Of a DNA stretch of 64,000 nucleotides, positions 9,149-19,906 are shown piece by piece. Position numbers and translations under genes: made by a program. The stretch's first letter is position 1. Every line of letters begins with the position of its first letter. This DNA comes from Thraustochytrium sp. TN22 (Eukaryota > Sar > Bigyra > Thraustochytrida > Thraustochytriidae), in contig JABLUY010000147.1 in assembly GCA_013306675.1 (NCBI GenBank), positions 1 to 64,000 of the forward strand. The letters are read 5' to 3'. The notes under the pieces were generated by a model. It searched no databases, had not been told where the DNA came from, and was given only the letters and a program-made list of their open reading frames with translations.

Positions 9149-11878
9149 TTAGCGCTCGGCCTCGTCGTCGTCTGAGCCATCCTTGTTGTCGATTACAAAA
9201 AGGTCGCGGAAGCTCTTCGAGACGCCCGTGACCGGGTCAATCTCGTCGTCCTCAGCCTCCCGATCATCATTCACGTCGGCAGCCTCGTTGTTGTTGTGGC
9301 CGCTGCCAAAGAAGTCGTGTCCGGCCGGGCTCGGGCGCCGTGAGGGCAGGGCCTTCTTCTTACCGAAGCCTGCGGCGACGGGCGGAAGCGGGCCCACGCC
9401 GATGAGGTCTGCTGCGCTAAGGTCGAGGAAGGCGGCATCTTCGGGAGAGATTATGTCGGCGTGCGAGAGCCTGCTCGCGGAAACGCGCGAGCAGACGTTC
9501 TGCGCATCGAATTGCACCGTGCATGTGTCGTCGGCCTCGTGCACCTCCACGACGGTCCCGTTGCCAAGGTCACTGTCGCGCACGCGGTCTCCTGGACAGA
9601 GCGAGATGCCGGACCACTCGCTGTCGCTAGCCCAGGGGTCGTTTGCAGGCGCTGGCCTGGCAAGCCGCTCTGCGGGCGCATCGGATCCTGCACGGGCCGA
9701 AGGTCTCTGCGTAGCTGGCTGCTTTGCGCTGCGCTTGGGCCGCCGAGCGCGACGCTGGCGGCGCTTCTGCTCCTGCTCATGCGCATGCTTCATCTCGGCC
9801 GCCATTACAGCCTGCGCGACGCCAAGGGTCTTCTTGCGCGCACTGGACTCGAACTGCTTGTAGAGACGCAAGCAGGCGCGGCGGGAGGTCTCGCCCGTGG
9901 CGACGCTGTTAAAGTGGGACGCACGAAGCTCGCGCTGCTCGCGCGCGAGGGCGTCCTCGTCGCGCACTGCGGCGATGCGGCGGTAGCCGTCGAAGCAGAC
10001 CTCGCACACGCGCACGAGTTGGTGCTGGTCCCGACGCTCTTCCGCCGTGAGCCAGGCAATGAGCTCTTCGGATGCATAGACGGGCTTGTGCGCGGTGGCA
10101 GAGCCTAGCTGCCGTGCCTCTTCCCAGGCACGCTGACTGGCGCGGTGCAGGTATACCTCGCGCTTCGCGAGCGGCTTGGAGGACCGCGTCACGCTCGCCG
10201 CACTTTTGCAGAGGTCGCCGAAGCACACGCGCGCGCGGGCCGCGCCCGAGGCGGCAGAGGCCACCGAAGCGTCGTCCCGCGCGACAGAGACGGAAACGAC
10301 TCGCTTGCGCTTGGGGCGCGCCAACAGGCGTAGCACCGGCACGTGAAGGCCGTCACCCCGCCTTCGCGCGTCGCGGCCCTCCTCCAGTTCGACGTGCATC
10401 TTGTAGGACTTAATTTGCAGCAGGTGCCACTGGCCGTGATCGTCCTGGCAAAAGTCCGCGGCCAGCTCCGCCAATGGGAGGCGAGCGTACCTGCGCAGCG
10501 CCAGCGCGAGCTCTTGCAATAGCTTCGCCGGCACAGGCCACACCGCAGGCGACGCCTGCACCATGTTGCAGCGGCCGCGCGCGGAGAGGTCAGTTGCGAG
10601 CTCGTGGACGTGGTGCGGGCGCAGATTGCGGCCGTGCAGCGCGTGCAGCGTGCCCAGCGAGACATGCGTTGCGGGTCCAGCCCGGTCCGCCTCGGGACCA
10701 TCACCGCTGGTGCTGGTGCTGGTCCCGGTGCCGGCATTCGCGCGCGAGGAAGGGAGCTTGGTCCAGAGCTGGCCCACCTTGGTGGCCGCCTGCGCAGACT
10801 GCATCACGTATTCCGAGGTGCTCGTGAGGATCCACACCGCCCTACAGCCGACGGCAAGGTCCCAGGACGCGCGCACCATCCAGGGACGCGTACCACGCGC
10901 CTTCAAGAAGCGCTGGATGCAGAGCGCCCCTGGTGCGTTGCGCTCCAGCTCGCTCCGGATGTGCGCCTTCGTATACAGGAACACGAGCGAGGCGTGGTGG
11001 CCGTAGCGCCGCGTGCTGGCTGGGTCTGCGTCCCGCGCGGCGTAGTGCGAGCGCTTGGCGACGGCCAGCGGGAAGCCGGGCTCGCTCGGATGCTCGCCCA
11101 GGACCGCGTCGACGGCAGCGTCCAAATCGCGGCTGTCCTCGCCACGCTCAAAGTAGCGCGCCTCAGGGCATCCCTCACTCGAGGCTCCTTGTAGCGCAAA
11201 GCAGCGATCGTGCGCTCTGTCGGCGGAGAGCGCGTCAGTGCTGGCCACGTCGAGGGCGACGACGAGAGAGGCGGGCAGTGCTTTTGCGGTCCAGAGCGTC
11301 TGCTGGCCACTCGACAGCAGGCCGGCAACAGCCGTCGCCACGTGCGGCCAAAAGAGCGCCCCAGGCTGCAGTCGCAGCAACGTCGTGGCTGCGGCGGCGG
11401 GCCCGCCCGAGGCCCGTGCAGAAGGTTCGCGGCAAATTGGCACGTAGAGCGGCTCGTAGGCGGTGTTGGCAAAGGTGACCGCCGTGTAGGGCGCGCTGCG
11501 GTCGCTGATCACGGTCGGCAGCGACAGCTTGCGTTTGCTGTCCCACCGCATGCGCGGCTTGGCGACCTCGGGCGCGGCACGGCTCGCCTCGTCTTCGCTA
11601 CGTCCCGAGGAAGGCTCCGAGGTTGCGCCATCAAGGTACGGGTTCGCGACGAGCACGCTCTTCTGACGCGCCTCGGGCAGCTCTCTCCTTCGCCGCAGCA
11701 CCTTGCGATTTGCGATGCGGTTGTTGATCATGAGCGCCGCGCTCGTGCCGCCCAAGCTCAGTCTTCGCGCCTTGCTGTCCTGAGTCTGGTTGGCATCGTC
11801 CACCCTGCAGTCCTCGCCGAGCAGGTCCGAGAACCAGTCTTCGAAGCCCTCCTTGGCGCTTCGCGTGCCGACCTCCAT
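9149..11878 (-). CDS. Large uncharacterised protein with a Tudor/SH3-like C-terminal segment
   Basis: An intronless 909-residue protein from the ATG at 11878. No family was recognised for the body. It contains a conserved-looking central region (PVPAKLLQELALALRRYARL; LAADFCQDDHGQWHLLQIKSYK) and a Cys-containing segment VCEVCFDGYRRIAAVR. A Lys/Arg-rich linker (QEQKRRQRRARRPKRSAK) follows. A strand-rich segment near 770-820 (CPGDRVRDSDLGNGTVVEVHEADDTCTVQFD) has the feel of a Tudor or SH3-like barrel. The tail is acidic. There is no signal peptide or membrane segment. The repeated DF..D..G.W...QIK layout recalls large uncharacterised oomycete/thraustochytrid proteins, but this is memory of pattern rather than a database match. 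It shares a divergent upstream region with the EF-hand gene. Confidence 0.75.
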   Translation of the reverse strand: MEVGTRSAKEGFEDWFSDLLGEDCRVDDANQTQDSKARRLSLGGTSAALMINNRIANRKVLRRRRELPEARQKSVLVANPYLDGATSEPSSGRSEDEASRAAPEVAKPRMRWDSKRKLSLPTVISDRSAPYTAVTFANTAYEPLYVPICREPSARASGGPAAAATTLLRLQPGALFWPHVATAVAGLLSSGQQTLWTAKALPASLVVALDVASTDALSADRAHDRCFALQGASSEGCPEARYFERGEDSRDLDAAVDAVLGEHPSEPGFPLAVAKRSHYAARDADPASTRRYGHHASLVFLYTKAHIRSELERNAPGALCIQRFLKARGTRPWMVRASWDLAVGCRAVWILTSTSEYVMQSAQAATKVGQLWTKLPSSRANAGTGTSTSTSGDGPEADRAGPATHVSLGTLHALHGRNLRPHHVHELATDLSARGRCNMVQASPAVWPVPAKLLQELALALRRYARLPLAELAADFCQDDHGQWHLLQIKSYKMHVELEEGRDARRRGDGLHVPVLRLLARPKRKRVVSVSVARDDASVASAASGAARARVCFGDLCKSAASVTRSSKPLAKREVYLHRASQRAWEEARQLGSATAHKPVYASEELIAWLTAEERRDQHQLVRVCEVCFDGYRRIAAVRDEDALAREQRELRASHFNSVATGETSRRACLRLYKQFESSARKKTLGVAQAVMAAEMKHAHEQEQKRRQRRARRPKRSAKQPATQRPSARAGSDAPAERLARPAPANDPWASDSEWSGISLCPGDRVRDSDLGNGTVVEVHEADDTCTVQFDAQNVCSRVSASRLSHADIISPEDAAFLDLSAADLIGVGPLPPVAAGFGKKKALPSRRPSPAGHDFFGSGHNNNEAADVNDDREAEDDEIDPVTGVSKSFRDLFVIDNKDGSDDDEAER

Positions 11879-12434
11879 CCTCCTCGCCCTCCCAAGCCGG
11901 ATGTGCTCTGAGCGCGCGCGCGCCTCTCTGTGCGCTCACGTTGAGGCGAGGCTAGCTTTGCGCTGTCCGGTTTGCATTCCCCGTGTGCCCATTCAGAGCG
12001 GACTTTCAAGAGGTGTTGTGCCGGACCTCTGTCAGCTCACTCACACAGTCTCACAGTCAGCGGCTGACCGGCCGGCTCAGGTGAAGGCTGGCGCGTGGGT
12101 CGAGGCCTGCAGGAACGCGGTAGACAGCGAGACTGCAGACTCGCCAGACGAATGCAAACGCTGTGGCATGACGAATGTGCGACAGCGCGTGTCGAACCGG
12201 GCGCCGCGAAGGCGTTGGTAGTGCCGCCGCCGGTGCGGCGCCGCGGCCGGGGGCACCGGTCTCCAACGGCTCGGGCGGGGAACCTCGCCGACTCGGAGCC
12301 TCGGTGAGCCTCGACACGGGAGGACACACGTCTCCTCCCCGCCAGCTCGCGAGAGAAACCGGTCGCTGTAGCCGACGAGTCGGCAGCGCACGAGCAGGAG
12401 CAGACGCTGAACGAGACCCGGAGCAAAGGACGCC
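11879..12434. promoter_or_regulatory. Divergent upstream region
   Basis: 556 bp between two genes transcribed away from each other, so it must contain both promoters and 5' leaders. No TATA box or repeat stands out. Confidence 0.4.
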
Positions 12435-14193
12435 ATGGCAAGCCAGGACGCCATGGCACGCCGGGAGGGCATGCTTGCCATGGTGCGGCGCTTCCAGCGC
12501 ACGCCACTCAGACGCGAGGTAGGTAACAGAGCAAACGATTAGAGGCCGCACCGAGAAGCTGACGGACGCCGTGGTCGCGCAGATTATCGAGGCCTTTGTC
12601 TCCATGAACGGCGACAACGAGGACACCACCCTGAGTAAGACGGAGCTTCGTGAAGGCCTTCAACGCAAATTCGACGTCGACCTCACGCACGCCGAGGTCG
12701 ACGGCATATTTGAGGAGATGGATGTAAACATCGATGGACGCATTGACATTGTCGAGTTCGCCGACGTCTTCCTCCAGCATGCTGAGGCAGTCGAACGCGA
12801 GAAGATGATGACGGAGCCTGCTGGCTACGGAGATGACAATAAGCCTGACGACAAGCCCCTTGAAAGCAACGGCGGTGACGAGCCGGCGCCCTACGGCTAC
12901 GATGGCGACAGGCCTGACGACAAGCCTCATGACGAGCCTAAGGATTACGGCGATATCAAACCAACGCCAGATGAGAAGCCCGACATCACGCCTGACGACG
13001 GGGCAGAGGGCTATGGCAATAATCGGCCGGAGCCAGACGGCTATGAGGGCGACAAAAACAAAGATTACGGGACTGACGGGACCAACGCGCCAGACGATGA
13101 AGACATCCAGAACCTAGAGGATGACGAGGACCAAAAAGACAAGGAGTCGAACGACTACGAGGACCCAAAGCCCGCACCGCCGAACGACTACGAGGACCCG
13201 AAGCTGGCCCTACCAGACGACTACGAGGACAAGAAGCCCAAGGAGTCGGCCGGCGACTACGGGGACAAAGAGTCCACGCAGCCGGACGATTACAAGCAGG
13301 AAAGGCCCACACCGCCAGACGACTTCGAGGACCAAAGATCCAAGCAGTCTGACGACCACGGGGACAAAACGCCCACACCGCCGGACGACAACGAGGATGA
13401 GGATCAAGACCCCACACCACCGGACGAGTACGAGGACCAAAAGCCCAACCACGCGGACGAGTACGAGGACAAGAAGCCCGCACCGCCGGGCGACTCTAAG
13501 GATGAGGATCAAAACCCCACACCGCCGGACAAGTATGAGGACCAAAAGCCCAACCGCGCGGACGAATACGAGGACCAGAAGCCCACACCGCCGGACGACA
13601 GTCCGAGTGAGCCGCCACAGGTGGATCCCACACCAAAGCAGGAGGAATCGGAATACGAGGCCAAGGAGAAGAAATCCGATCCTTCACCAGAGCCCAAGCC
13701 TTCTCCTCCTCGTCCCGGAAAGGTCGATCCAGCCCCGCCGCAACCTGAAAAGCCGCTCGATGAGAAAAAACGACCCGATGACCTCGAGAAGGCTGACAGC
13801 GAGGAGAAAGACCCAGCACCCAAACCTAAAGTCAGGCCGGACAACAAGGTGCACCCCGAGGGCGGGGAAGCTATCGTTCGGCGCAAAAAGAACGGATGGG
13901 GCACTCCCATGAAGGTGTTCTGCGTGATCGGCTTGCTAGCCGCCATCATCGTCATCGTCATCGTGGTCGTCGTCGAGGGTGCGCACGACCAGCACGAGGC
14001 TGACGGCGATGACGACCTGGCGACGGTGGCACCAACAGTGGAGGACGTAGTCGTCGTCGTCCCGACGCTAGCGCCAGCAAATGCGCCGACGATAGCGCCA
14101 TCAGATTCGCCGACGCTGGCGCCAACGGAGCAGCCGACGGACCCGCCGACGCCTGTACCAACTGCGGACACGCTGACGACGTTCGATCGATAG
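12435..14193 (+). CDS. EF-hand protein with acidic proline repeat, one membrane segment and APT-rich tail
   Basis: The main frame (12556-14193) encodes a paired EF-hand; the second loop DVNIDGRIDIVEF is canonical, the first is less regular. About 300 residues of Asp/Pro/Lys/Tyr-rich degenerate repeats follow (units like PPDDYEDKKP). A basic segment precedes one strong membrane helix (VFCVIGLLAAIIVIVIVVVV), and the tail has stramenopile APT repeats (TLAPANAPTIAPSDSPTLAP). Inferred topology: Ca2+-binding region in the cytosol, short Ser/Thr/Pro tail outside. The start is uncertain. No ATG precedes the EF-hands in this frame, but 12435-12518 begins with ATG and ends at a GTAGGT donor. Joining it to an AG acceptor at 12555 keeps the frame but needs a 37-bp intron. 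The first in-frame ATG is 12604. The gene converges on the lipase, with 177 bp between the ends. Confidence 0.8.
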
Positions 14194-14370
14194 ATAACCG
14201 AGATGAAAACGACATGGGCCGGTGCCACGAGGTGAGGTGATTATCACGGTGTATGAACAAATAAATTAGCGAACGGTGGGTGGGTACTAACTGTAAGTGC
14301 GCAGGTGAGCAAACGCATGCGCATGCATGAGATGTGGCTGCTGCTGCTGCTGTCTTGCCTCGCAGCGAAT

Positions 14371-16743
14371 CTAAAAGTATATATCCTGAGGGTTGGGGCG
14401 CGAGTTGAGAATTTGCACGTCCGGGAGAGAGACCGGGCTGGTGAAGGTGGAGGCACTGGCGATGGCGTTCAGGTAACGAATGGGCAGGTGCGCTGTCATG
14501 AAGGACTCTGAGAACTCGAGCGAGTGCAAGAGCTCCCGGGGATCCACTTCGACCGGGTTCATGTTGAATTCATCGGAGTCGAGGAGCCAGACCGTGCCGG
14601 CGGAAAAGAGCTTGGTGTGCACGGCCTCCTTTTTGATGGAGCGGTAGACCTCACGCACCTCGCTGCGCGAGAGGCCGAAGCCGCGCGAGGCGTACGTGTT
14701 GATAGCTTGCTGGACCTCAAACACGGTGGAGAAGCTGAGGCGCGAGACGAAGTCGTCGCCAACGACGACTGCGGTGATAAAGCGGCGCGCGAAGGCGCTC
14801 TGCGCGAGCTCGTGACAGAGCGTGCAGGGGGCGCCGAAGGCGAATGCGTGCATATCGTCGGTGCGGTCGCCAAAGGCGCGCGACTGCGCCCAGAGCAGCG
14901 TGAGCAGCGTGGCAATACCGGCACCCATGGAGTGGCCGGTGATCACGAGGCGATAGTCTGGGTAGTCGTCGAGAGCGCGTTGCACGGTGTCGTGAATGCT
15001 AACAGCGAGGTTGCGGGCGGCGATGAGGAAGCCGCGGTGAGCTTTACCGGCAAAGCCACGTGCAGAAGCGTCAGCGTCATCCGCATCGAAAGATGCACCA
15101 TCGTCGTCGTCGTCGTCGTCGTCGTCATCCTCATCCGAGCTGCAGGCGCAGTCGGACTCGGAGGAAAGTGTGCTTGCGTCATCGATGTTGACCTCCTCCT
15201 CCTCCTCCTCATCGACGCTGCTGCCAAGGCTATCGCGATGACGGTGGCAACGGCGGTGGCGATGGTTGCGAGCGCCCAGCGGGCCGTGACCGTCCTCGTC
15301 GGTCTGACAGGTGAAGCTAACCTGCTCACAGACAAGGTCGACGAGGAGGTCAGCAATGTGCATGGTGCCGCGAATGACGACGACGATATTCTCGTTGGCG
15401 TGGTCAACGGCGATATAGTGCGCGGGATTGTACATGGCGCTGGTGCCCGCGGCTTGATAAATAACATCGTGCTCCTCGACGCCGGTAAGGGCACGGATCC
15501 CGTCCGTGAGAGTGAGCATAGATTCAGCGATCTCGTCCGGAACGGCGCGCAGCAGGCGCAGAAGCTTGGGCCCGTAGGCGGCAGCGCTAAAGCGCATGAA
15601 GAGGTCCCAGCGTGCGACGCGCTTCCTGCAGATGAGCGGCACGAAGCCGAAGCGCAGGTCACGGTCGCGCTGGGAGATGCGCTCCTGCTTCTCGAGCGCC
15701 TGCGCCTGGACCATGGCACGAAAACCTGCCATGAGCGCGAGCGGGCTATGCGGCTCGAAGCCCTCGCCGAGGCGGTTGAGAAGGCGGCACACACAGAGCA
15801 GCGCCTCGCGGTAGTGACCGTCCGAGAAGAGCCAGCGGATCAGATCGCCCTGCTCGCCGCCGCGCTGGGCAAGCGCCTGGTCGCCGTGCTCGAGCACGCG
15901 CAGGAGGCTGGTCTCGGTCGCGTCGAGGCTGCCGCGCGCAATACGATGCGCCTGACGCAGGCCCGCGCCGAGCAGGCGGACCAGACCGGCAGGGGTCGAG
16001 AGCCCAAGCGAGCTCAGCGTGTACTCCTGGAGCTCGAGCGCCTTGTGACCGAGCCCGAAGCAAAGCTCGGCGGTTGACTGGGCGGCGCCAAAGACGCCGC
16101 GCGTGCCAAGGCGCGAGGCCACGAGCAGGTCGCGCAGCATGCCGGCGCGCGTGCCGGTGCGGTCGTCGCGGAGGCCGGCGAATAGCTCGCCGTCGTGCAC
16201 GTGCTGCAACAGCACATTCGGGTCAAATCGCTCCGCTGCGGCGGCCGCTAGGCTCTCCGCCACGCTGGCCGCGCTAATGCCCTCCTCGCTGGCGCGCGGC
16301 GACTGCGGCGATGACGGGGCGCACTGCTTCGCGCACGACTCGCGCGAGGCATCCTGCAGCGATTCGCGCGAGGCATACTGCAGCCCGCGCAGGTCGCCGG
16401 CCGACTTGAACTTCTCTACGAAGCCCCCCTGGCCGTACTGCTGCTCGGCTTGGAGGAAGTAGTCCTCCTCCGCCTCCATCTCCTCCTCCTCCTCCTCCTC
16501 TCCTCGCTCAGCACCGCCGGGGTGCTGCTGCTGCTCCCATGCCGCGGCCTCCAGCTCTCGCCTCTGCATCTCCTCCAGCCACACCTCGCCCGCGGCGCGG
16601 CCCTTCCTGGCCGCAGCGTCCTTGGCCACGGCGGCCTTGGCCACGCCGCCGCGCGCCCGCAGCGCCGGCATGGACTGCGAGCGCGCCATCCTCCGAGCGC
16701 GCACCAGGGGCGGCGTAGCGCCTGCGCCTGCGTGCGGCGCCAT
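14371..16743 (-). CDS. Class 3 lipase, diacylglycerol-lipase-like
   Basis: A 790-residue serine hydrolase. The fungal-lipase-type domain fills the C-terminal half: an oxyanion-side strand VVVIRGT, the nucleophile elbow GHSMGAG with Ser at about 605, a likely Asp in VVVGDDFVSRLS near 663 and a likely His in TAHLPIRY near 752. The order and spacing match diacylglycerol lipases, which release fatty acids from diacylglycerol. The four N-terminal membrane helices of animal DAGL are absent, so it is probably soluble or peripheral. A regulatory-type insert with a run of Asp (TLSSESDCACSSDEDDDDD) separates the oxyanion strand from the nucleophile. The N-terminus is basic, then Glu-rich. The ATG at 16743 is chosen because the frame continues upstream without an ATG. 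Confidence 0.85.
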   Translation of the reverse strand: MAPHAGAGATPPLVRARRMARSQSMPALRARGGVAKAAVAKDAAARKGRAAGEVWLEEMQRRELEAAAWEQQQHPGGAERGEEEEEEEMEAEEDYFLQAEQQYGQGGFVEKFKSAGDLRGLQYASRESLQDASRESCAKQCAPSSPQSPRASEEGISAASVAESLAAAAAERFDPNVLLQHVHDGELFAGLRDDRTGTRAGMLRDLLVASRLGTRGVFGAAQSTAELCFGLGHKALELQEYTLSSLGLSTPAGLVRLLGAGLRQAHRIARGSLDATETSLLRVLEHGDQALAQRGGEQGDLIRWLFSDGHYREALLCVCRLLNRLGEGFEPHSPLALMAGFRAMVQAQALEKQERISQRDRDLRFGFVPLICRKRVARWDLFMRFSAAAYGPKLLRLLRAVPDEIAESMLTLTDGIRALTGVEEHDVIYQAAGTSAMYNPAHYIAVDHANENIVVVIRGTMHIADLLVDLVCEQVSFTCQTDEDGHGPLGARNHRHRRCHRHRDSLGSSVDEEEEEEVNIDDASTLSSESDCACSSDEDDDDDDDDDDGASFDADDADASARGFAGKAHRGFLIAARNLAVSIHDTVQRALDDYPDYRLVITGHSMGAGIATLLTLLWAQSRAFGDRTDDMHAFAFGAPCTLCHELAQSAFARRFITAVVVGDDFVSRLSFSTVFEVQQAINTYASRGFGLSRSEVREVYRSIKKEAVHTKLFSAGTVWLLDSDEFNMNPVEVDPRELLHSLEFSESFMTAHLPIRYLNAIASASTFTSPVSLPDVQILNSRPNPQDIYF

Positions 16744-18583
16744 GCCTGCCGCCCTCTGCGCGCTGCCCGCCTGCCCGCGCCGCGCCGCGCCGCGCTTGCC
16801 GCGCGCGCGACGGCCAGCCTTCTTTCTTTCGCGCAAAGCGATTTGAATTGCACGCGGCGGCCGGGCGCTGGCCAAGCTTGACCTCTCAGCAGGCGCCTCG
16901 CCTCGAGTGAGTGATGAATGAATGCCGTTCCAGCAGAAGTTGAAGTGGTGACCGGCCCGGCCGCCACGCCGCCGCGCGCGCCGCGCGCGCGAGGTACGAG
17001 CCTAGGCTGCGCTAGGCCAGAGGTCGGCCACGGCTCAGGCAGACAGGCTGGGTGTCTGCGCCTGAGGTACAGACTGCGACGCTCTGCTCTGCTGACGTGG
17101 GCAGGCTCGCTGACTCGGACAGCCTCTGTCTGCGCGGCTGAGCCTGAGCCTGGCAGAGCGCTTCGGCGTTTGGGCGGCCGGCGCGGGCACGAGGCGCGGC
17201 GCAGCACTGGCAGGCAGCAGGGCAGGCGCTTCCGGGGGGCCGGGCACGGCGCACGCCGCCCGCGCCTGGCACGACGTAAGCCTTCGGGAGGGAGGAAGGA
17301 AGTCCGAGGAAGGCGGCACGGGCGCGCCCGCTCGCTCGCCCGCCACCGCGGCACGGCCACGGGCGGCACGACGAGTGCAAGCCGCAAGCGAGCAAGGCAC
17401 AGCACGCAAGGCTGGTGGCCTGGCGGCCGCCTGGCCGGACCAGGGACGGTGCACGACGGGCCCGGACCGGGGCGCCAGGCCGCGCGCTCGCAGTCTCGGC
17501 GGCTCGATGGCCGCGGCCAGGCTCGCCAGGCTGCGAGCTCGGCGCTTGCTGTGGCTGGCGAGCGGCCGCGAGGCAGCCGCGCCAGGTCCAGGACCCCGGG
17601 CCGGGCTTGTAGATCGGTGCTGGCAGTTCGGCTTCGGTCGGCAAGACGACAGGGCCTGCCGCCGGGCCCGAGCGAGCCACCAGCTGTCCGACCGACGTGC
17701 CGTGCCTTGCCGCGCAAGGCGACGCACGAGGACTTGGCCGCTTGCACTGTCTGGACACTCGGACTGCAAAAAGGCTGCCCGACCGCACCGCGGCCACTGG
17801 CCGGCAGGCGTCGCGAGGCCTCCGCGAATCTGCGCGCCGCCGCCTGCCCGGTCGCCTTCGCGCGCTCGCGCCAGCTGCACCGCGTGCTCGCACGCCCTCG
17901 ACCCTAATGAGCGAGTCTTGACAGCCACCACCGCGGAGTCGGCCGCCGACGCAGCCTTGATCCATGAGTCCAGTCGGCTGGCTGAGCCCTAGCCCGCCGA
18001 GCTCGCCACGCTCGCGCGGCTCAGCGCGTTGCGACCTCGCAGATCGTGGCCTCGTGCTTCTTGCGGCCCCCCACGGACTGCAAGGCTGCCGTCTGGCAGC
18101 CATTACCAGGCGCAGGCAGACGCCGACAGACTGCAGTTAGGGGTGCGCGCACACCCGCAGCTGGTGCGGCGTCCCTTCTTTGTTGTGTCCCAGGTTGTCC
18201 GCTGCGGGTGCCGCGTGCCCCAGTTGAGGGGAGGGCGGCGCGGCGGGCCTTCTTGGCGCCGAGGAAAGGGGGCGCGCGGAGCGCGTAAGGGGGCAGTGAA
18301 CGAGTACCTGAGGCAAGAGAGGCGTTGGACGTTTGGGGGCGGGTCACTCGAGCCGGCGCTCCATTCACCGCGGCGCGGCAGGGTTTAACTTCTCCAGGTT
18401 CTTCGCTTTCAGGCTATCTCTCTTCTTTCTCACATCAGTCGTTCGCCAGTCGAGTTCGGGTTGGCCTCGCGCGCGCGCCTCTGCTTCAGATCCAAGGTCA
18501 GTCCTTCGCGGTCGCGGCCTGCGGCCTGCGGCCTGCGGCCTGCGGCCTGCGGCCTGCGCTGGCCGGCGTGCTGGCGCGGCGCC
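16744..18583. other. Intergenic region, divergent promoters, no supported gene
   Basis: 1.84 kb between the lipase (-) and the coiled-coil gene (+). Both strands show long open frames of Arg/Ala/Gly/Pro-rich translation, as expected by chance at this GC content. None has a recognisable domain. It ends in a 7-bp tandem repeat just before the downstream start codon. Confidence 0.5.
18514..18558 (+). repeat. 7-bp tandem repeat (GCGGCCT), six copies plus GCG
   Basis: Six perfect units at 18514-18555 followed by GCG, ending 25 bp before the ATG at 18584. It therefore lies in the 5' leader or core promoter of the coiled-coil gene. Confidence 0.85.
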
Positions 18584-19675
18584 ATGGGCGAGGTGGCAAC
18601 CGCAGACTGGGAGGCGCGCGCTGCGTTGCTGGCGCAGCAGCTCACGGAGGCGCAGGCGCAGCTTGAGAACCAGGAACGAAGTCACGCGGCGGAGCTTGCG
18701 GACGCGCAGGACGCGTGCGGCGTGGCGGAGCTCGAGGGCCAGACGCGCGCGGATGAGCTGGAGCACGAGCTGGCGCTGGCGCGTGCCACCATCGGCAGGC
18801 TTGAGGTGGAGTGCGCAGGCTTCGCCGTGCTACGCGAAGAGAATGAGCGGCTCAGTCGGCTCCTAGTGGACGTCCAAGACCGCATGTCGGACCTGGCGGC
18901 CGAGCACGCGGTCGAGGCGCACAGCATCAAGAAGGAGTCCTTCAACGCACGTGTGCAGCTAGAGAGCACCTTTCGCAAGACGCTGCAGGAGCTGGAGAAG
19001 AAATTGCATCAGGAAGCCTTTTCGTGCATGGACAAGGAGAGCAAGTCGGCACTCGTGGAGAAGGCGCGCGTGCAGGAGGAGCTTGCGCTGCAGACCATTG
19101 GCATCGAGGCGCTCACCAAGCGGTACCATGAGAAGTGCGCTCTTGTCCAGTCGCTGCGGACTGACAAGAGCTTCCTCAAGGAGCACCAGCTCGCACAGAC
19201 CAAGAAGATCAGCGCGCTCAAGCAGCAGCTCGGCAAGCTCGAGGCGCAGCGCATCGAGCGCGAGGAGGCACTCGAGGCGACGCAGCAGGAGGTTGCCGCG
19301 GCGGCCGGTCTGCGATCGCGCGTGCAGGAGCTGGAGGCGGCCCTCAGCGCGCGTGACGCCGACCTGGAGGCGGCCACCGCGCGCGCGGATGGCCTTCGCG
19401 CCAAGCTACTGCGTGCGCAGGATCGCGTGCGCGCCTTGGAGCACGCAAGCAGCAAGCGGTCGGCGAAGCGGGCTCTGCCGTCGCTCTCGGCGAACGATGC
19501 GCTCGTGCAGACGCTGGCCAAGATGGGACGCGCTCCCCTTGCGAGGCCATCGCCGCCAGAGACGGCAAGTGGCGAGCCGCAGCTCGGCAGCAGTGCGTCT
19601 GTGCCATCGCTGCGCAAGAGCGAGTATACCGGTATCCTAGAGACGTGGAACGCCAAGTACAACCAGCGAAGATAG
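18584..19675 (+). CDS. Coiled-coil protein, possibly BBOF1/DUF4515-like basal-body protein
   Basis: A 363-residue, almost entirely heptad-patterned protein rich in Ala, Glu, Leu and Gln (for example LLAQQLTEAQAQLENQERSH and ISALKQQLGKLEAQRIEREE). The middle (FRKTLQELEKKLHQEAFSCM through ALTKRYHEKCALVQSLRTDK) resembles the DUF4515 region of basal body orientation factor 1, a ciliary protein. This is a pattern judgement on a coiled coil and could be wrong. The short unstructured tail ends SEYTGILETWNAKYNQRR. The ATG at 18584 follows a 7-bp repeat and is the first sensible start. It converges on the MAP kinase gene, with 231 bp between the ends. Confidence 0.75.
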   Translation: MGEVATADWEARAALLAQQLTEAQAQLENQERSHAAELADAQDACGVAELEGQTRADELEHELALARATIGRLEVECAGFAVLREENERLSRLLVDVQDRMSDLAAEHAVEAHSIKKESFNARVQLESTFRKTLQELEKKLHQEAFSCMDKESKSALVEKARVQEELALQTIGIEALTKRYHEKCALVQSLRTDKSFLKEHQLAQTKKISALKQQLGKLEAQRIEREEALEATQQEVAAAAGLRSRVQELEAALSARDADLEAATARADGLRAKLLRAQDRVRALEHASSKRSAKRALPSLSANDALVQTLAKMGRAPLARPSPPETASGEPQLGSSASVPSLRKSEYTGILETWNAKYNQRR

Positions 19676-19906
19676 TTCGGTGGAAGCAAGACAGGGACTT
19701 GATGTAAACATATGCGAAGCGCTCGCTGCTGAGGCCACTGCTGTCGGCAATACTGCGGCTTTGGCGGTGGTGAGGCTCTTGGTGGGTGCGTGGGTGGTCG
19801 GTCGTCTTTCTGCTGATGTTGCTTGCAGGTGTTGCTTGTGCAGACTGAGCCTGCCACTGGGAATCACAAAAGGGTCACGCATGACTTTACTCGGGGGTCC
19901 ATTCGA

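Noticed and set aside
14524-16077. A 517-codon open frame on the plus strand
   Set aside because: Antisense to the lipase with its catalytic motifs on the other strand; a shadow.
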